Assembly (NCBI GenBank): GCA_945860385.1 | Contig: CAMAQD010000004.1 | Location: 1 to 64,000, forward strand | Direction: 5' to 3' | Source: Flavobacterium psychrophilum | GTDB lineage: Bacteria; Bacteroidota; Bacteroidia; Flavobacteriales; Flavobacteriaceae | DNA length: 64,000 bases | Shown: positions 1 through 7,469 of the stretch, in pieces | Layout of the letters: every line of letters begins with the position of its first letter | Numbering within the stretch: the first letter of the stretch is position 1 | Position numbers and translations under genes: made by a program | Notes under the pieces: model-generated | Database searches by the model: none | What the model saw: only the letters and a program-made list of their open reading frames with translations | Told to the model about the DNA's origin: nothing

Positions 1-196
1 CATCAAAATAATATAAAAACAGAAAAATTATGGAAGAATTATTATGTAAAAAGTCCTATTATTGTAAACCAATAACAGGACTAAAATTGAGTTGTAAATC
101 TATTTTAGGATTAAGTATAAATATGTAAACTTATTTTAGGACGAGACAGTTAGTGTTCACGAGCGGGACGCTCGCGCTCGCGGGGGAATTTAATTA
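1..196. other. Left-edge non-coding stretch with two hairpins
   Basis: No gene is seen here. Positions 52-79 form an inverted repeat (GTCCTATTATTG against CAATAACAGGAC, one mismatch). Two similar short phrases, both ending in ATTTTAGGA, occur around 92-112 and 125-141. Positions 160-174 are a GC-rich perfect hairpin (CGAGCG, loop GGA, CGCTCG), followed directly by a second CGCTCG. This hairpin stands out in AT-rich surroundings, just past the stop codon of the ASCH gene. It may end the minus-strand cassette transcript, or be one of the dispersed palindromes found elsewhere in the window. Confidence 0.5.
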
Positions 197-571
197 TTAT
201 TCAGTCCAATATGTAAAAGATTGTGGTGGATGTAAGTTATAATCAGCTCTTAAGCATTTTGGTCTGGCATATTTTGTTTTACTTTTTATTTGTATAGCAT
301 ATCCTTTTTCTCTGTTAGCGAAGTATTTATAAAAATAATCTTCTGTTATTCCTGAATATTCTTTTGTTAATTCCCAAAGATTAGCTAAATCATCATTGAA
401 AATTCTGTCAATTTGGAATTCTCCAATAACTTTTTGTACTGGTGCGGATGAGTAAACCAATATGGTTTTTATGTTTTCATTTTTGAAAATTGATTTTCTA
501 AACTCAAATTTTTTTGTTCCGTCAAATATTTTATTTGCAAATTCGGGTTTTATTGATAATACTACTTTCAT
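197..571 (-). CDS. ASCH-domain protein
   Basis: A 124-residue protein that is almost entirely one ASCH (PUA-like) fold. The N-terminal pattern is typical of the family: a short strand ending in SIKPEFANKI, then FDGTKKFEFRK, where the charged FEFRK patch lines the predicted nucleic-acid-binding groove. A central strand, VIGEFQIDRI, and a C-terminal YAIQIKS strand complete the barrel. ASCH domains are thought to bind RNA or modified nucleotides; no reaction can be assigned here. It lies four bases downstream of the PIN-GNAT-ASCH gene on the same strand, so the two are almost certainly cotranscribed. It could be an accessory RNA-binding subunit or a regulator of that protein, but this is inference. 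Confidence 0.8.
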   Translation of the reverse strand: MKVVLSIKPEFANKIFDGTKKFEFRKSIFKNENIKTILVYSSAPVQKVIGEFQIDRIFNDDLANLWELTKEYSGITEDYFYKYFANREKGYAIQIKSKTKYARPKCLRADYNLHPPQSFTYWTE

Positions 572-575
572 AATT

Positions 576-2099
576 TTATTTTAATTTGTAAGCAAATTTA
601 ACCAAACTATTGAACTGGTCATTGTTAATTTTAATAAATCCTCGAGGCATATTCATAATATCTGGAATTACTCCAATTCTATTTAAATCATCTAAAGTTG
701 GTTTCGGTGTTGGTAATGAATGAGCATAAAGAAAATTTACAACGAATGGCCTATTCTTTTCGTTTTTCTCCCACCATTTATTTTTTAAATCTTCTTTGGA
801 AATCATTGTTTTACGATTGCAAACGTTGAAAAAGGAGTCAAAATCTTGAAAATTTTTAATTACATTCTCGACTATACAAATTGTTGTAATTGTACTTGAA
901 TATTTCTTTATTGTTCCTTCTTCTCCCATTCTATAAATCAAAATTATATCACCAGATTTTAAATTTCTATCAAATGAATGTGATATGTAGACTTTACTAA
1001 TTCTATTTCTATGCGGTTCATTTTCTGTATATTTACTTTTATCTTCTCTCGTATTTATGCTGTCAGGAAATAATTCAGTATGATATTGAGGTTCAATTTT
1101 TATGATATATTTTTCAGTTTCTCTAGAAAAAAAAGGAAATGTTAATTTTGGTTTTTGAATGTTTATTGGTAAATTCTTGCCAAACGCTCTTGTATAAACT
1201 TTTTCTTCACCATTTTCGGTCGTTTTTAATCCATAATATTGAAACCCCCATTCTTCAAGCATATCAATAAGCTGTTCTTGCTCAGGTCTTTTATTAAAAA
1301 TTGTTACATATATCTCATCAACTTTGTATTGATTTGCATTATCAAAAATAGTTTTTAAAAATCGCTCTCCAATTTTATAACCATTACTAGTAACTTTTAA
1401 TGTGCCAATTTTTAATCTTTTCTTTTTTGGAAAAGTCGGAGTAATCTCTGGATATGGCTCATTAATATTTTCAATTTTTATATATAAAAAGGCGGTTAAA
1501 TTATTATCACTATAACAGACGTAGCATAAATCGTCTGCTTTTTTATTAAACCATCTATCAAATTCAGCATAATCTTCTCTAAAACTATCAAAAAAATTAT
1601 CTTTAATATTGACTTCAGCGAAATCAACTTTATTAACTGCTAAAACTTTATAGTTTACTAATTCTGGATTTTCAGATGTTACTTTTTCTAAAAAAGTTTG
1701 AATTTTAAAAACTTTTTCCGCAATTCCAAGAGCTTTTGCTTTGGTGTGAATTTTTTTATCTTCAGTTATTAAAATATCTACTCTTTCTTCAAATACTTCA
1801 TTTAAAATTTGTGTATCATTTATATCATTTTTTACAGTGTCAATTTGTAAACTAACTTCTTTAATTCTGTCACCTAAAATTGCAATATTTTTTATCTTAT
1901 TATAACTTTCAATTTTAATATTCATCGTTTCAACAGTTTTTGTATCCTTATTTCTGTTAAGTTCCTCTATTGTTAAAGGATGAATATATTTTGAATATTT
2001 TAATTTATCCAACCAATTAAAAAGTTGACCGATATCTTGTTTTGATATTTTACTTGCTTCTCGATGTATTATTATATTAGTGTCTAACAGTACCTTCAT
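576..2099 (-). CDS. PIN - GNAT - ASCH/PUA-like fusion protein
   Basis: A 507-residue multidomain protein. I place the start at the ATG at 2099 (MKVLLDTNIII), because the PIN domain begins there and the 22 upstream residues look non-coding. Residues 1-140 are a PIN nuclease domain with acidic residues D6 (LLDTN), E45/E46 (EELNRN), D95 and D114 (LITEDKK), so the metal-binding set appears intact. Residues about 155-310 resemble a GNAT acetyltransferase, with a GTLKV strand and SNGYKIGERFL in the acetyl-CoA position. Residues about 330-480 form a second PUA/ASCH-like barrel (NLKSGDIILIYR). It sits between a PLD-fold protein and an ASCH protein in a minus-strand cassette. PIN proteins of this kind cut RNA, often as toxins; the target here is unknown. 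Confidence 0.75.
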   Translation of the reverse strand: MKVLLDTNIIIHREASKISKQDIGQLFNWLDKLKYSKYIHPLTIEELNRNKDTKTVETMNIKIESYNKIKNIAILGDRIKEVSLQIDTVKNDINDTQILNEVFEERVDILITEDKKIHTKAKALGIAEKVFKIQTFLEKVTSENPELVNYKVLAVNKVDFAEVNIKDNFFDSFREDYAEFDRWFNKKADDLCYVCYSDNNLTAFLYIKIENINEPYPEITPTFPKKKRLKIGTLKVTSNGYKIGERFLKTIFDNANQYKVDEIYVTIFNKRPEQEQLIDMLEEWGFQYYGLKTTENGEEKVYTRAFGKNLPINIQKPKLTFPFFSRETEKYIIKIEPQYHTELFPDSINTREDKSKYTENEPHRNRISKVYISHSFDRNLKSGDIILIYRMGEEGTIKKYSSTITTICIVENVIKNFQDFDSFFNVCNRKTMISKEDLKNKWWEKNEKNRPFVVNFLYAHSLPTPKPTLDDLNRIGVIPDIMNMPRGFIKINNDQFNSLVKFAYKLK

Positions 2100-2185
2100 A
2101 AAGTTGTTTCTTTTTTTATTTGAATCTGGAAAAATACAGCTAACAGTTAGATGCACTCTTTGCAAACGAGCACCAGTTGAGCATT

Positions 2186-3865
2186 CTAAATGTTTTCAAC
2201 GTTGTCATTTGATTTTGGATAAGGAAAACCTGCGTTTTCTAAAATCTTAAGTTTCCATTTATTCTGCTCATTGTGCCATTTTTTACTTCTGTGTCTAAGC
2301 GAAGAAACTTTATCTCTATAAGATGTTATCAGCTCCTTTTCTCTTTCAGTAATATTTTTTTTAGGTGGTTGAGAGTCTATAAATTTTAATTCATTCCAAA
2401 CTTTTATAGTTTCTTCAACACTTTCTCTATGTTTTTGCTTTTCCCATTCCCATTCAACTGCATTTCTAGAAAGTAAGTCCCCTAGCATTTCTTCTCTTAT
2501 TGGGGATAGAAATTTTTTGATTTTACCTCTGCTTCCTTTTGTTTTTAAAGTCATTTGATCATTAAGCCATTTGCCAAGCTTGGTTGTTTGAGGCGGTACA
2601 GTTTTAAAGTTTAAATTTTCACTGTAATAATTTTCTAAACCAGCTAAATTGTCAATCCATTCATCATCTTTTGGCCTACTTCCCATATTAGTTGCTTCCC
2701 ATAAAAAATTTATGGAATTCATTTTTCCTTCTTCATAATCTGTCCATTCCGGTGGGTAATTACCTTTTCTTCTTTGTTTTTGGGTTGCACACCAAGTTCC
2801 TAATTGATAATATTTATTATTTTTGTCTTTAAATTGCGGCACATGGGTAAACTTACCATTTGGGTCGACCAATTTTTTAAAAACTTTTAATAGTTCAAAT
2901 TTATTATTCCAAATCATTAACCTTCTTCGTTCTTTACCTTCGCCAAATGGAAAATCAACAACAAGTAATCTCTCAAATATCTCCTCAGGTAACTCGTCAT
3001 TTCTGAAATAATCAGTCATTCTACGATACCAATTATATAGTTCTCTATCATCTGCATGGTTACTTACAACACCACTTGGATTTATAGTTTTAATATGAAT
3101 AATATATTTCTCAATAAATAAGTCGAAAATTTCGTATTCACGATTTGTAAAATTCACATTTCGCGGTTTTGACTCTATCGTAATTTGCTCAAAACCTGAA
3201 TTAATATCAAATTCAGTAACTGTTAGTGTTTCATTTTCATCAGGATTTTCACCATCATTAATTTTATTTTCTTTTATCGAATTTCCTAGTCCCTTTTGAG
3301 AGTAGACTAAATTGTCTGAAACAAGTTTTTTAATTAATTCAGCTGTTAACCTTGAAAGTTGCTTAGATTTTAAGTTTAGTAATTCGGAGAAGTTGGTTTT
3401 AATTTCATTAAGAAGTTTTTCACCTTGTTTATCAGTTTTGGTTCTGAAATCAATTTGAACAGATGCTTCTATATTAGTTTTAATTCCTGAATTTGTGAGA
3501 TTTGATGAACCAATGATCACTCTTGTGAAAACAGGTCCTTCAAAAAGATAAATTTTTGGATGATATGTAATGAACTCTCTTTTGTCGTGAAATATGTAGG
3601 TTTCAATATTTTCTTTCAATAAAAGTTCCAACGCTTCTTTTGAAGTTCCCATATTATCAACACCTATAAAAAACCGTAATTGTGAATAATTTTTTGATGC
3701 AAATTTTAAACTTTTTAAAATTGTTAAAACTCCTGATACAGCAGTAAAGGCAACGAAACCGTTAAAAAAATTATATTTAGTGTCAGCTAATGAAGCTACA
3801 ATTTGTTTCCCAACATTAAATTTGTTTTCTGAATTAAGTCCGTGTCCTAAAAATGTTGCTTTCAT
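2186..3865 (-). CDS. Phospholipase D-fold protein with helicase-associated repeats
   Basis: A 559-residue protein. The N-terminal ~150 residues are a PLD-like domain of the type found in NgoFVII-like restriction enzymes and at the front of some defence helicases. HPKIYLFEG (H102, K104) is followed by GSSNLTNSG (residues 119-127). The usual aspartate of HxKxxxxD is replaced by glutamate at 109, and only one HxK copy is present, as in nuclease-type members that work as dimers. Residues about 245-548 contain what look like four helicase-associated (HA) repeats, each with an LGxW or LYxW core, a basic turn and a closing FxW or FP segment. HA repeats bind nucleic acid. No helicase or ATPase motif is visible. 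It is the first gene of the cassette. A nucleic-acid-targeting nuclease is the best guess. Confidence 0.7.
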   Translation of the reverse strand: MKATFLGHGLNSENKFNVGKQIVASLADTKYNFFNGFVAFTAVSGVLTILKSLKFASKNYSQLRFFIGVDNMGTSKEALELLLKENIETYIFHDKREFITYHPKIYLFEGPVFTRVIIGSSNLTNSGIKTNIEASVQIDFRTKTDKQGEKLLNEIKTNFSELLNLKSKQLSRLTAELIKKLVSDNLVYSQKGLGNSIKENKINDGENPDENETLTVTEFDINSGFEQITIESKPRNVNFTNREYEIFDLFIEKYIIHIKTINPSGVVSNHADDRELYNWYRRMTDYFRNDELPEEIFERLLVVDFPFGEGKERRRLMIWNNKFELLKVFKKLVDPNGKFTHVPQFKDKNNKYYQLGTWCATQKQRRKGNYPPEWTDYEEGKMNSINFLWEATNMGSRPKDDEWIDNLAGLENYYSENLNFKTVPPQTTKLGKWLNDQMTLKTKGSRGKIKKFLSPIREEMLGDLLSRNAVEWEWEKQKHRESVEETIKVWNELKFIDSQPPKKNITEREKELITSYRDKVSSLRHRSKKWHNEQNKWKLKILENAGFPYPKSNDNVENI

Positions 3866-4015
3866 TTATTCGTTTTTCAAATATACATCCTTAAGACCGA
3901 AAATACTGATAAAAACGTATTAAGTCTTAAATCTTTTTCAAAACTAACTCCTTTTTAATCAGGGATTTTACGGAAAACCGTAAAAAGGTGTTTTTTTTTG
4001 TAAATTATTTCCAGT

Positions 4016-4111
4016 CTAGACTTTTTTCGGATGAAATGATTTACTCATTAATGCAACGAGTGCCAATAGCCCAGATAGCAATGAAAATCCTTTTATGCCG
4101 GTGTTCGGCAT
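4016..4111 (-). CDS. Possible 31-residue membrane microprotein
   Basis: A short open frame beginning at the ATG at 4111, inside the 4091-4115 palindrome. It encodes MPNTGIKGF, a hydrophobic run (SLLSGLLALVALM) and a basic tail (SKSFHPKKV). That layout is what a single-pass membrane peptide, or the end of a sortase substrate (LPxTG-like motif, hydrophobic stretch, basic tail), would look like. The frame stays open upstream to 4216, but that extension is only the translated tandem repeat. I see no clear promoter and no partner gene. It may be a chance frame or a gene remnant. Confidence 0.25.
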   Translation of the reverse strand: MPNTGIKGFSLLSGLLALVALMSKSFHPKKV

Positions 4112-4138
4112 AAAATATTGGAATGAATAGCTGGAAAT

Positions 4139-4180
4139 AGCTTCCAAAAAAAGTGAAATAGCTTCCAAAAAAAGTGAAAT
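4139..4180. repeat. 21-base perfect tandem duplication upstream of prfA
   Basis: Two identical head-to-tail 21-base units (4139-4159 and 4160-4180), each starting AGCTTCC and ending GTGAAAT. The end of the second unit can also pair with CTTTTCAC just downstream (GTGAAA against TTTCAC). The block ends nine bases before the prfA -7 element, so copy number could influence the promoter. Replication slippage is a simple origin. Confidence 0.8.
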
Positions 4181-4220
4181 CTTTTCACTAAATTTGCACT
4201 CCAATAAAAGGAACAAGAAT

Positions 4221-5297
4221 ATGTTAGATAGACTTCAATATGTAAAGCAGCGTTTCGACGAGATTTCGGATTTGGTGATTCAACCCGATGTGATTGCCGA
4301 TCAAAAGCGTTATGTGCTACTGAACCAGGAATACAAAAGCATCAAGGCTTTGGTAGAAAAAAGAGAAGAATACATTTTAGTTTTAGCCAATATTGAGGAA
4401 GCTAACGAAATCATTGCAGACGGAAGTGATGCGGATATGACCGAAATGGCCAAGATGCAACTGGATGAAGCCAAAGAAAGATTGCCTTCGTTAGAGGAAG
4501 AAATCAAATTTATGTTGATTCCGAAAGACGAGGAAGATGCCAAAAACGTGATGGTCGAAATTCGTGCCGGAACGGGTGGGGATGAAGCCAGTATTTTTGC
4601 AGGAGATTTGTTCCGTATGTACACGAAATATTGTGAAAACAGAGGTTGGAGAACTTCGGTTGTGGATATGAACGAAGGAACTTCGGGCGGTTTCAAAGAG
4701 GTGATTTTTGAAGTTACCGGCGAAGATGTTTATGGTACGTTGAAGTTTGAAGCGGGTGTTCACCGTGTGCAAAGGGTACCACAAACAGAAACTCAGGGTC
4801 GTGTTCACACCTCAGCAGCCACGGTTATGGTGCTTCCGGAAGCGGAAGAATTTGATGTACAAATTGATATGAACGATGTTCGTGTGGATTTCTTCTGTTC
4901 GTCAGGACCTGGCGGACAATCGGTAAATACTACGAAATCTGCAGTTCGTTTGACGCACATTCCAACAGGTTTGGTAGCGCAATGTCAGGATCAGAAATCA
5001 CAACATAAGAATAAAGACAAGGCGTTGACGGTTTTGCGTTCTCGTTTGTACGAGCAGGAATTAGCCAAAAAAGATGCCGAAGATGCTACCAAACGTACTT
5101 CGCAAGTAAGCTCTGGTGACCGTTCGGCTAAAATTAGAACTTACAATTATGCACAAGGTCGTGTAACGGATCACAGAGTTGGTTTGACTTTATACGATTT
5201 AGGCAATATTATGAATGGCGACATTCAGAAAATTGTTGACGAATTGCAATTGGTGAACAATATGGAGAAACTGAAAGAAGCTAGCGAGGTTTTTTAA
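4221..5297 (+). CDS. prfA: Peptide chain release factor 1
   Basis: RF1, 358 residues, releases finished protein from the ribosome at UAA and UAG codons. The catalytic GGQ motif is in [17 protein letters not shown]. The tripeptide anticodon has the PxT form (VPQT, followed by HTSAAT) that marks RF1 rather than RF2. The start is the ATG at 4221 ([15 protein letters not shown]), which aligns with the normal N-terminus. An upstream in-frame ATG at 4194 would overlap the -7 promoter element and add nine atypical residues. The length is normal for the family. It stands alone, with a probable -7 element at 4189-4196. No prmC methyltransferase is adjacent. Confidence 0.97.
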   Translation: MLDRLQYVKQRFDEISDLVIQPDVIADQKRYVLLNQEYKSIKALVEKREEYILVLANIEEANEIIADGSDADMTEMAKMQLDEAKERLPSLEEEIKFMLIPKDEEDAKNVMVEIRAGTGGDEASIFAGDLFRMYTKYCENRGWRTSVVDMNEGTSGGFKEVIFEVTGEDVYGTLKFEAGVHRVQRVPQTETQGRVHTSAATVMVLPEAEEFDVQIDMNDVRVDFFCSSGPGGQSVNTTKSAVRLTHIPTGLVAQCQDQKSQHKNKDKALTVLRSRLYEQELAKKDAEDATKRTSQVSSGDRSAKIRTYNYAQGRVTDHRVGLTLYDLGNIMNGDIQKIVDELQLVNNMEKLKEASEVF

Positions 5298-5511
5298 AAA
5301 TATAAAGTTATTTTTCTCTTGAAACCATTAAGAAAATTAAGGTTCATTAAGACAAAAAACTTAATTATCTTAATTTTCTTTATGGTTTAAAAAAATAAAA
5401 TGAAAATTTTGGTTTGCTTAGCAGACAGTCAGAAAAAGAATTATAAATGTCAATCTAAATAAGTTTGGCATTTTTTTTTAACACTTTGTGAACTTTGCGA
5501 AAAACTTTGCG

Positions 5512-5529
5512 TCCCGATAGCTATCGGGA
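5512..5529. repeat. 18-base perfect palindrome
   Basis: TCCCGATAGCTATCGGGA reads the same on both strands. It is GC-rich compared with its surroundings and lies 26 bases upstream of the pyrF -7 element. Identical short palindromes are, to my knowledge, scattered through many Flavobacteriia genomes. It may be a mobile palindromic repeat or a protein-binding site. Confidence 0.8.
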
Positions 5530-5562
5530 TTGCGATTAAAAAAAAAATTTAAAGTAACTTTG
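5529..5562 (+). promoter_or_regulatory. Promoter of pyrF
   Basis: A Bacteroidota-type promoter: ATTG at 5529-5532 and TAACTTTG at 5555-5562 (consensus TAnnTTTG), with 22 bases between them. The pyrF ATG follows 17 bases later, giving a very short leader. Confidence 0.6.
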
Positions 5563-5579
5563 CGGTTAAACACACAACA

Positions 5580-6395
5580 ATGACTACCCAACAACTTATT
5601 GACCAAATCAAAATCAAAAAATCATTCCTCTGCGTAGGATTGGATGTTGATTTGGATAAAATACCGAAGCATTTATTAGAACTTGAAGACCCGATTTTCG
5701 AATTCAACAAAGCGATTATTGATGCCACGCACGATTTGGCGGTTTCGTATAAACCCAACACCGCTTTTTATGAAGCTTATGGAATAAAAGGTTGGATTTC
5801 GTTGCAGAAAACCATCAATTACATCAACGAAAATCATCCTGAAATCTTCACGATTGCCGATGCGAAACGGGGTGATATTGGGAATACTTCGTCAATGTAT
5901 GCCAAAGCTTTTTTTGAGGATTTGAACTTTGATAGTGTGACCGTTGCTCCTTATATGGGGAAAGATTCGGTGGAGCCTTTTTTGGCTTTCGAAAATAAAC
6001 ACACGATTATGTTGGCTTTGACTTCGAATGAAGGTGCTTTTGATTTTCAGACTTTGACTGTGGACGGAACCGAATTGTACAAACAGGTTTTGGAAACTTC
6101 AAAAACCTGGAAGAATTCTGAAAACCTGATGTATGTTGTGGGAGCGACCAAAGCAGAATATTTTACGGAGATTCGTAAAATTGTTCCGGATAGTTTCTTG
6201 TTGGTTCCCGGAGTTGGTGCGCAAGGCGGAAGTCTTCAGGAAGTTTGTAAATACGGAATGAATGCCAATGTTGGTTTGCTGATTAATTCATCAAGAGCCA
6301 TTATTTATGCATCGAATGGAACTGATTTTGCTGAAAAGGCCAGGGAAGAGGCTTTGAAGATGCAACAAGAAATGGAAGAAATATTAGCCCCCTAA
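5580..6395 (+). CDS. pyrF: Orotidine 5'-phosphate decarboxylase
   Basis: A 271-residue enzyme that converts OMP to UMP, the last step of pyrimidine synthesis. It belongs to the longer type 2 subfamily. [13 protein letters not shown] is near the start, [19 protein letters not shown] carries the catalytic D-x-K-x-x-D arrangement, [10 protein letters not shown] follows, and the phosphate-binding VPGVGAQGG is near the end. The C-terminus (EEILAP) and the stop codon lie inside a CCCCCTAACCCCC-type repeat, so insertion of that repeat probably rewrote the last residues. It stands alone, with its own promoter. Confidence 0.96.
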   Translation: MTTQQLIDQIKIKKSFLCVGLDVDLDKIPKHLLELEDPIFEFNKAIIDATHDLAVSYKPNTAFYEAYGIKGWISLQKTINYINENHPEIFTIADAKRGDIGNTSSMYAKAFFEDLNFDSVTVAPYMGKDSVEPFLAFENKHTIMLALTSNEGAFDFQTLTVDGTELYKQVLETSKTWKNSENLMYVVGATKAEYFTEIRKIVPDSFLLVPGVGAQGGSLQEVCKYGMNANVGLLINSSRAIIYASNGTDFAEKAREEALKMQQEMEEILAP

Positions 6396-6412
6396 CCCCC
6401 GGAAGGGGGAAC
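6387..6412. repeat. GC-rich hairpin repeat overlapping the pyrF stop codon
   Basis: GCCCCCTAACCCCCGGAAGG is followed by a G run. CCCCC (6396-6400) and GGGGG (6405-6409) pair across a GGAA loop. The base composition differs sharply from the flanking sequence, and the repeat supplies the stop codon of pyrF. It probably also serves as a transcript end. Confidence 0.7.
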
Positions 6413-6606
6413 TAGGAGTGTTTCTAATAGAAAATGTCATTTTGTGTTCTTTATGCTGAGGTTGCGAATTTAAAATTTTAAGTAGAGGGATTTGTGCCTG
6501 AAACTTTTCTATATTGCAACGAATTAAATTTATTTGAAAAAATCCTTTTTAATCCGTGTTTTCGCTTTGGCGAATCCGTATCATCCGTGTTCCATTTATA
6601 TTAAAA

Positions 6607-7392
6607 ATGATAAACTACGCCACATATATAAACGAAAATACCAATCAGTGGGTGACTTTTGTCCACGGAGCTGGCGGTAGTTCGTCTATATGGTTCAAGC
6701 AGATTCGGGATTTCAAGAGTCAGTATAATGTATTGTTGCTGGACTTGCGGGGTCACGGCAATTCCAATTCACAAATCAAAAAAGCGTTTAAACAAAAATA
6801 TACTTTCGAGTCCATTGCCAACGATGTGTTGGAAGTCATCGATCATTTAAAGATTGAAAAATCACATTTCGTAGGTATTTCACTTGGCACGATTCTGATT
6901 CGACAATTAGCCGAAATGCATCCCGAACGGGTTCAAAGTATGATTCTGGGTGGTGCTATTCTGAAAATGAATTTTCGTTCTCAGATATTGATGAAATTAG
7001 GGAATACGTTCAAATATGTGTTGCCTTATTTGGTATTATACAAGTTTTTTGCTTTTGTGATTATGCCCAAAAAAAGTCACAAACAATCGCGATTGCTTTT
7101 TATTAATGAAGCCAAAAAGTTATACCAAAAAGAATTCATAAAGTGGTTCAAACTCACCGCCGAAATCAATCCGGTACTCAAATGGTTTCGCCAGGTGGAA
7201 TTGAATATTCCAACGCTTTATGTAATGGGAGAGGAAGATTATATGTTTTTGCCCTCGGTAAGACTGGTGGTCGAAAAGCATTATAAATCTTCGAAGTTGT
7301 TTGTCATTTCGCAATGCGGTCATGTGGTCAATGTGGAACAACCAGTAATTTTTAATACAGAAGTCTTGTCCTTTATTGGTTCTGTAAAATAA
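6607..7392 (+). CDS. Alpha/beta hydrolase
   Basis: A 261-residue alpha/beta-fold hydrolase. The oxyanion-hole motif HGAGGSSSIW is at residues about 20-29. The nucleophile elbow is GISLGT (Gly-x-Ser-x-Gly). The acid probably lies near MGEEDYMF, and the catalytic histidine is in CGHVVNVEQP near the end. I start at the ATG at 6607 (MINYATYINENTNQW); the ORF opens at 6556 but the extra residues are the translated leader repeat. The substrate cannot be told from sequence; esterase or lactonase activity is usual for this group. The gene ends at a hairpin that is shared, on the other strand, with a predicted small RNA. Confidence 0.85.
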   Translation: MINYATYINENTNQWVTFVHGAGGSSSIWFKQIRDFKSQYNVLLLDLRGHGNSNSQIKKAFKQKYTFESIANDVLEVIDHLKIEKSHFVGISLGTILIRQLAEMHPERVQSMILGGAILKMNFRSQILMKLGNTFKYVLPYLVLYKFFAFVIMPKKSHKQSRLLFINEAKKLYQKEFIKWFKLTAEINPVLKWFRQVELNIPTLYVMGEEDYMFLPSVRLVVEKHYKSSKLFVISQCGHVVNVEQPVIFNTEVLSFIGSVK

Positions 7393-7469
7393 AAAAAAAT
7401 GTCTCACAATTTGCGAGACATTCTTTTAACTAACCAAAAACCAAAATAATAAATAACCAGTTTATTACT
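7391..7469 (-). ncRNA. Predicted small RNA, copy A
   Basis: A predicted transcript of about 79 bases with no open reading frame. Reading the minus strand, a -7-like TGATCTTTG (7481-7473) comes first. Then a hairpin UAAUAAA / UUUAUUA with a seven-base loop follows, then a U/G-rich single-stranded part (UUUUGGUUUUUGGUUAGUU). It ends in a terminator stem AAUGUCUCGC / GUGAGACAUU followed by eight or more U. A G-U pair in the stem is possible only on this strand; the plus strand would have a C-A mismatch. Copy B at 7722-7802 has the same plan. The family is unknown to me. Confidence 0.6.

Larger units (their letters stand above)
3866..4220. other. Palindrome-rich divergent intergenic region
   Basis: This 355-base region lies between the divergent PLD-protein gene and prfA. 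It contains a perfect palindrome at 3966-3985 (TTTTACGG, loop AAAA, CCGTAAAA) followed by a T run at about 3992. A second one at 4091-4115 has TTTTATGCCG, a five-base loop and CGGCATAAAA. A perfect 21-base tandem duplication follows (4139-4159 and 4160-4180). A TAnnTTTG promoter element, TAAATTTG, sits at 4189-4196 just ahead of prfA. A 31-codon reading frame on the minus strand (4111 to 4016) is listed separately. Confidence 0.6.
5298..5579. other. Intergenic region with terminator-like arms and a palindrome
   Basis: No gene is seen. From about 5321 to 5391 two long complementary arms (AAACCATTAAGAAAATTAAG and its near-complement ending CTTTATGGTTT) can fold into a large AT-rich hairpin that may end prfA transcription. 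Positions 5512-5529 are a perfect palindrome, TCCCGATAGCTATCGGGA. TTTGCG occurs several times between 5484 and 5510. The pyrF promoter occupies the right end. Confidence 0.55.

Noticed and set aside
4112-4216. The longer form of the small minus-strand frame beginning at 4216
   Set aside because: The first 35 codons are the translated 21-base tandem duplication and the promoter of prfA.
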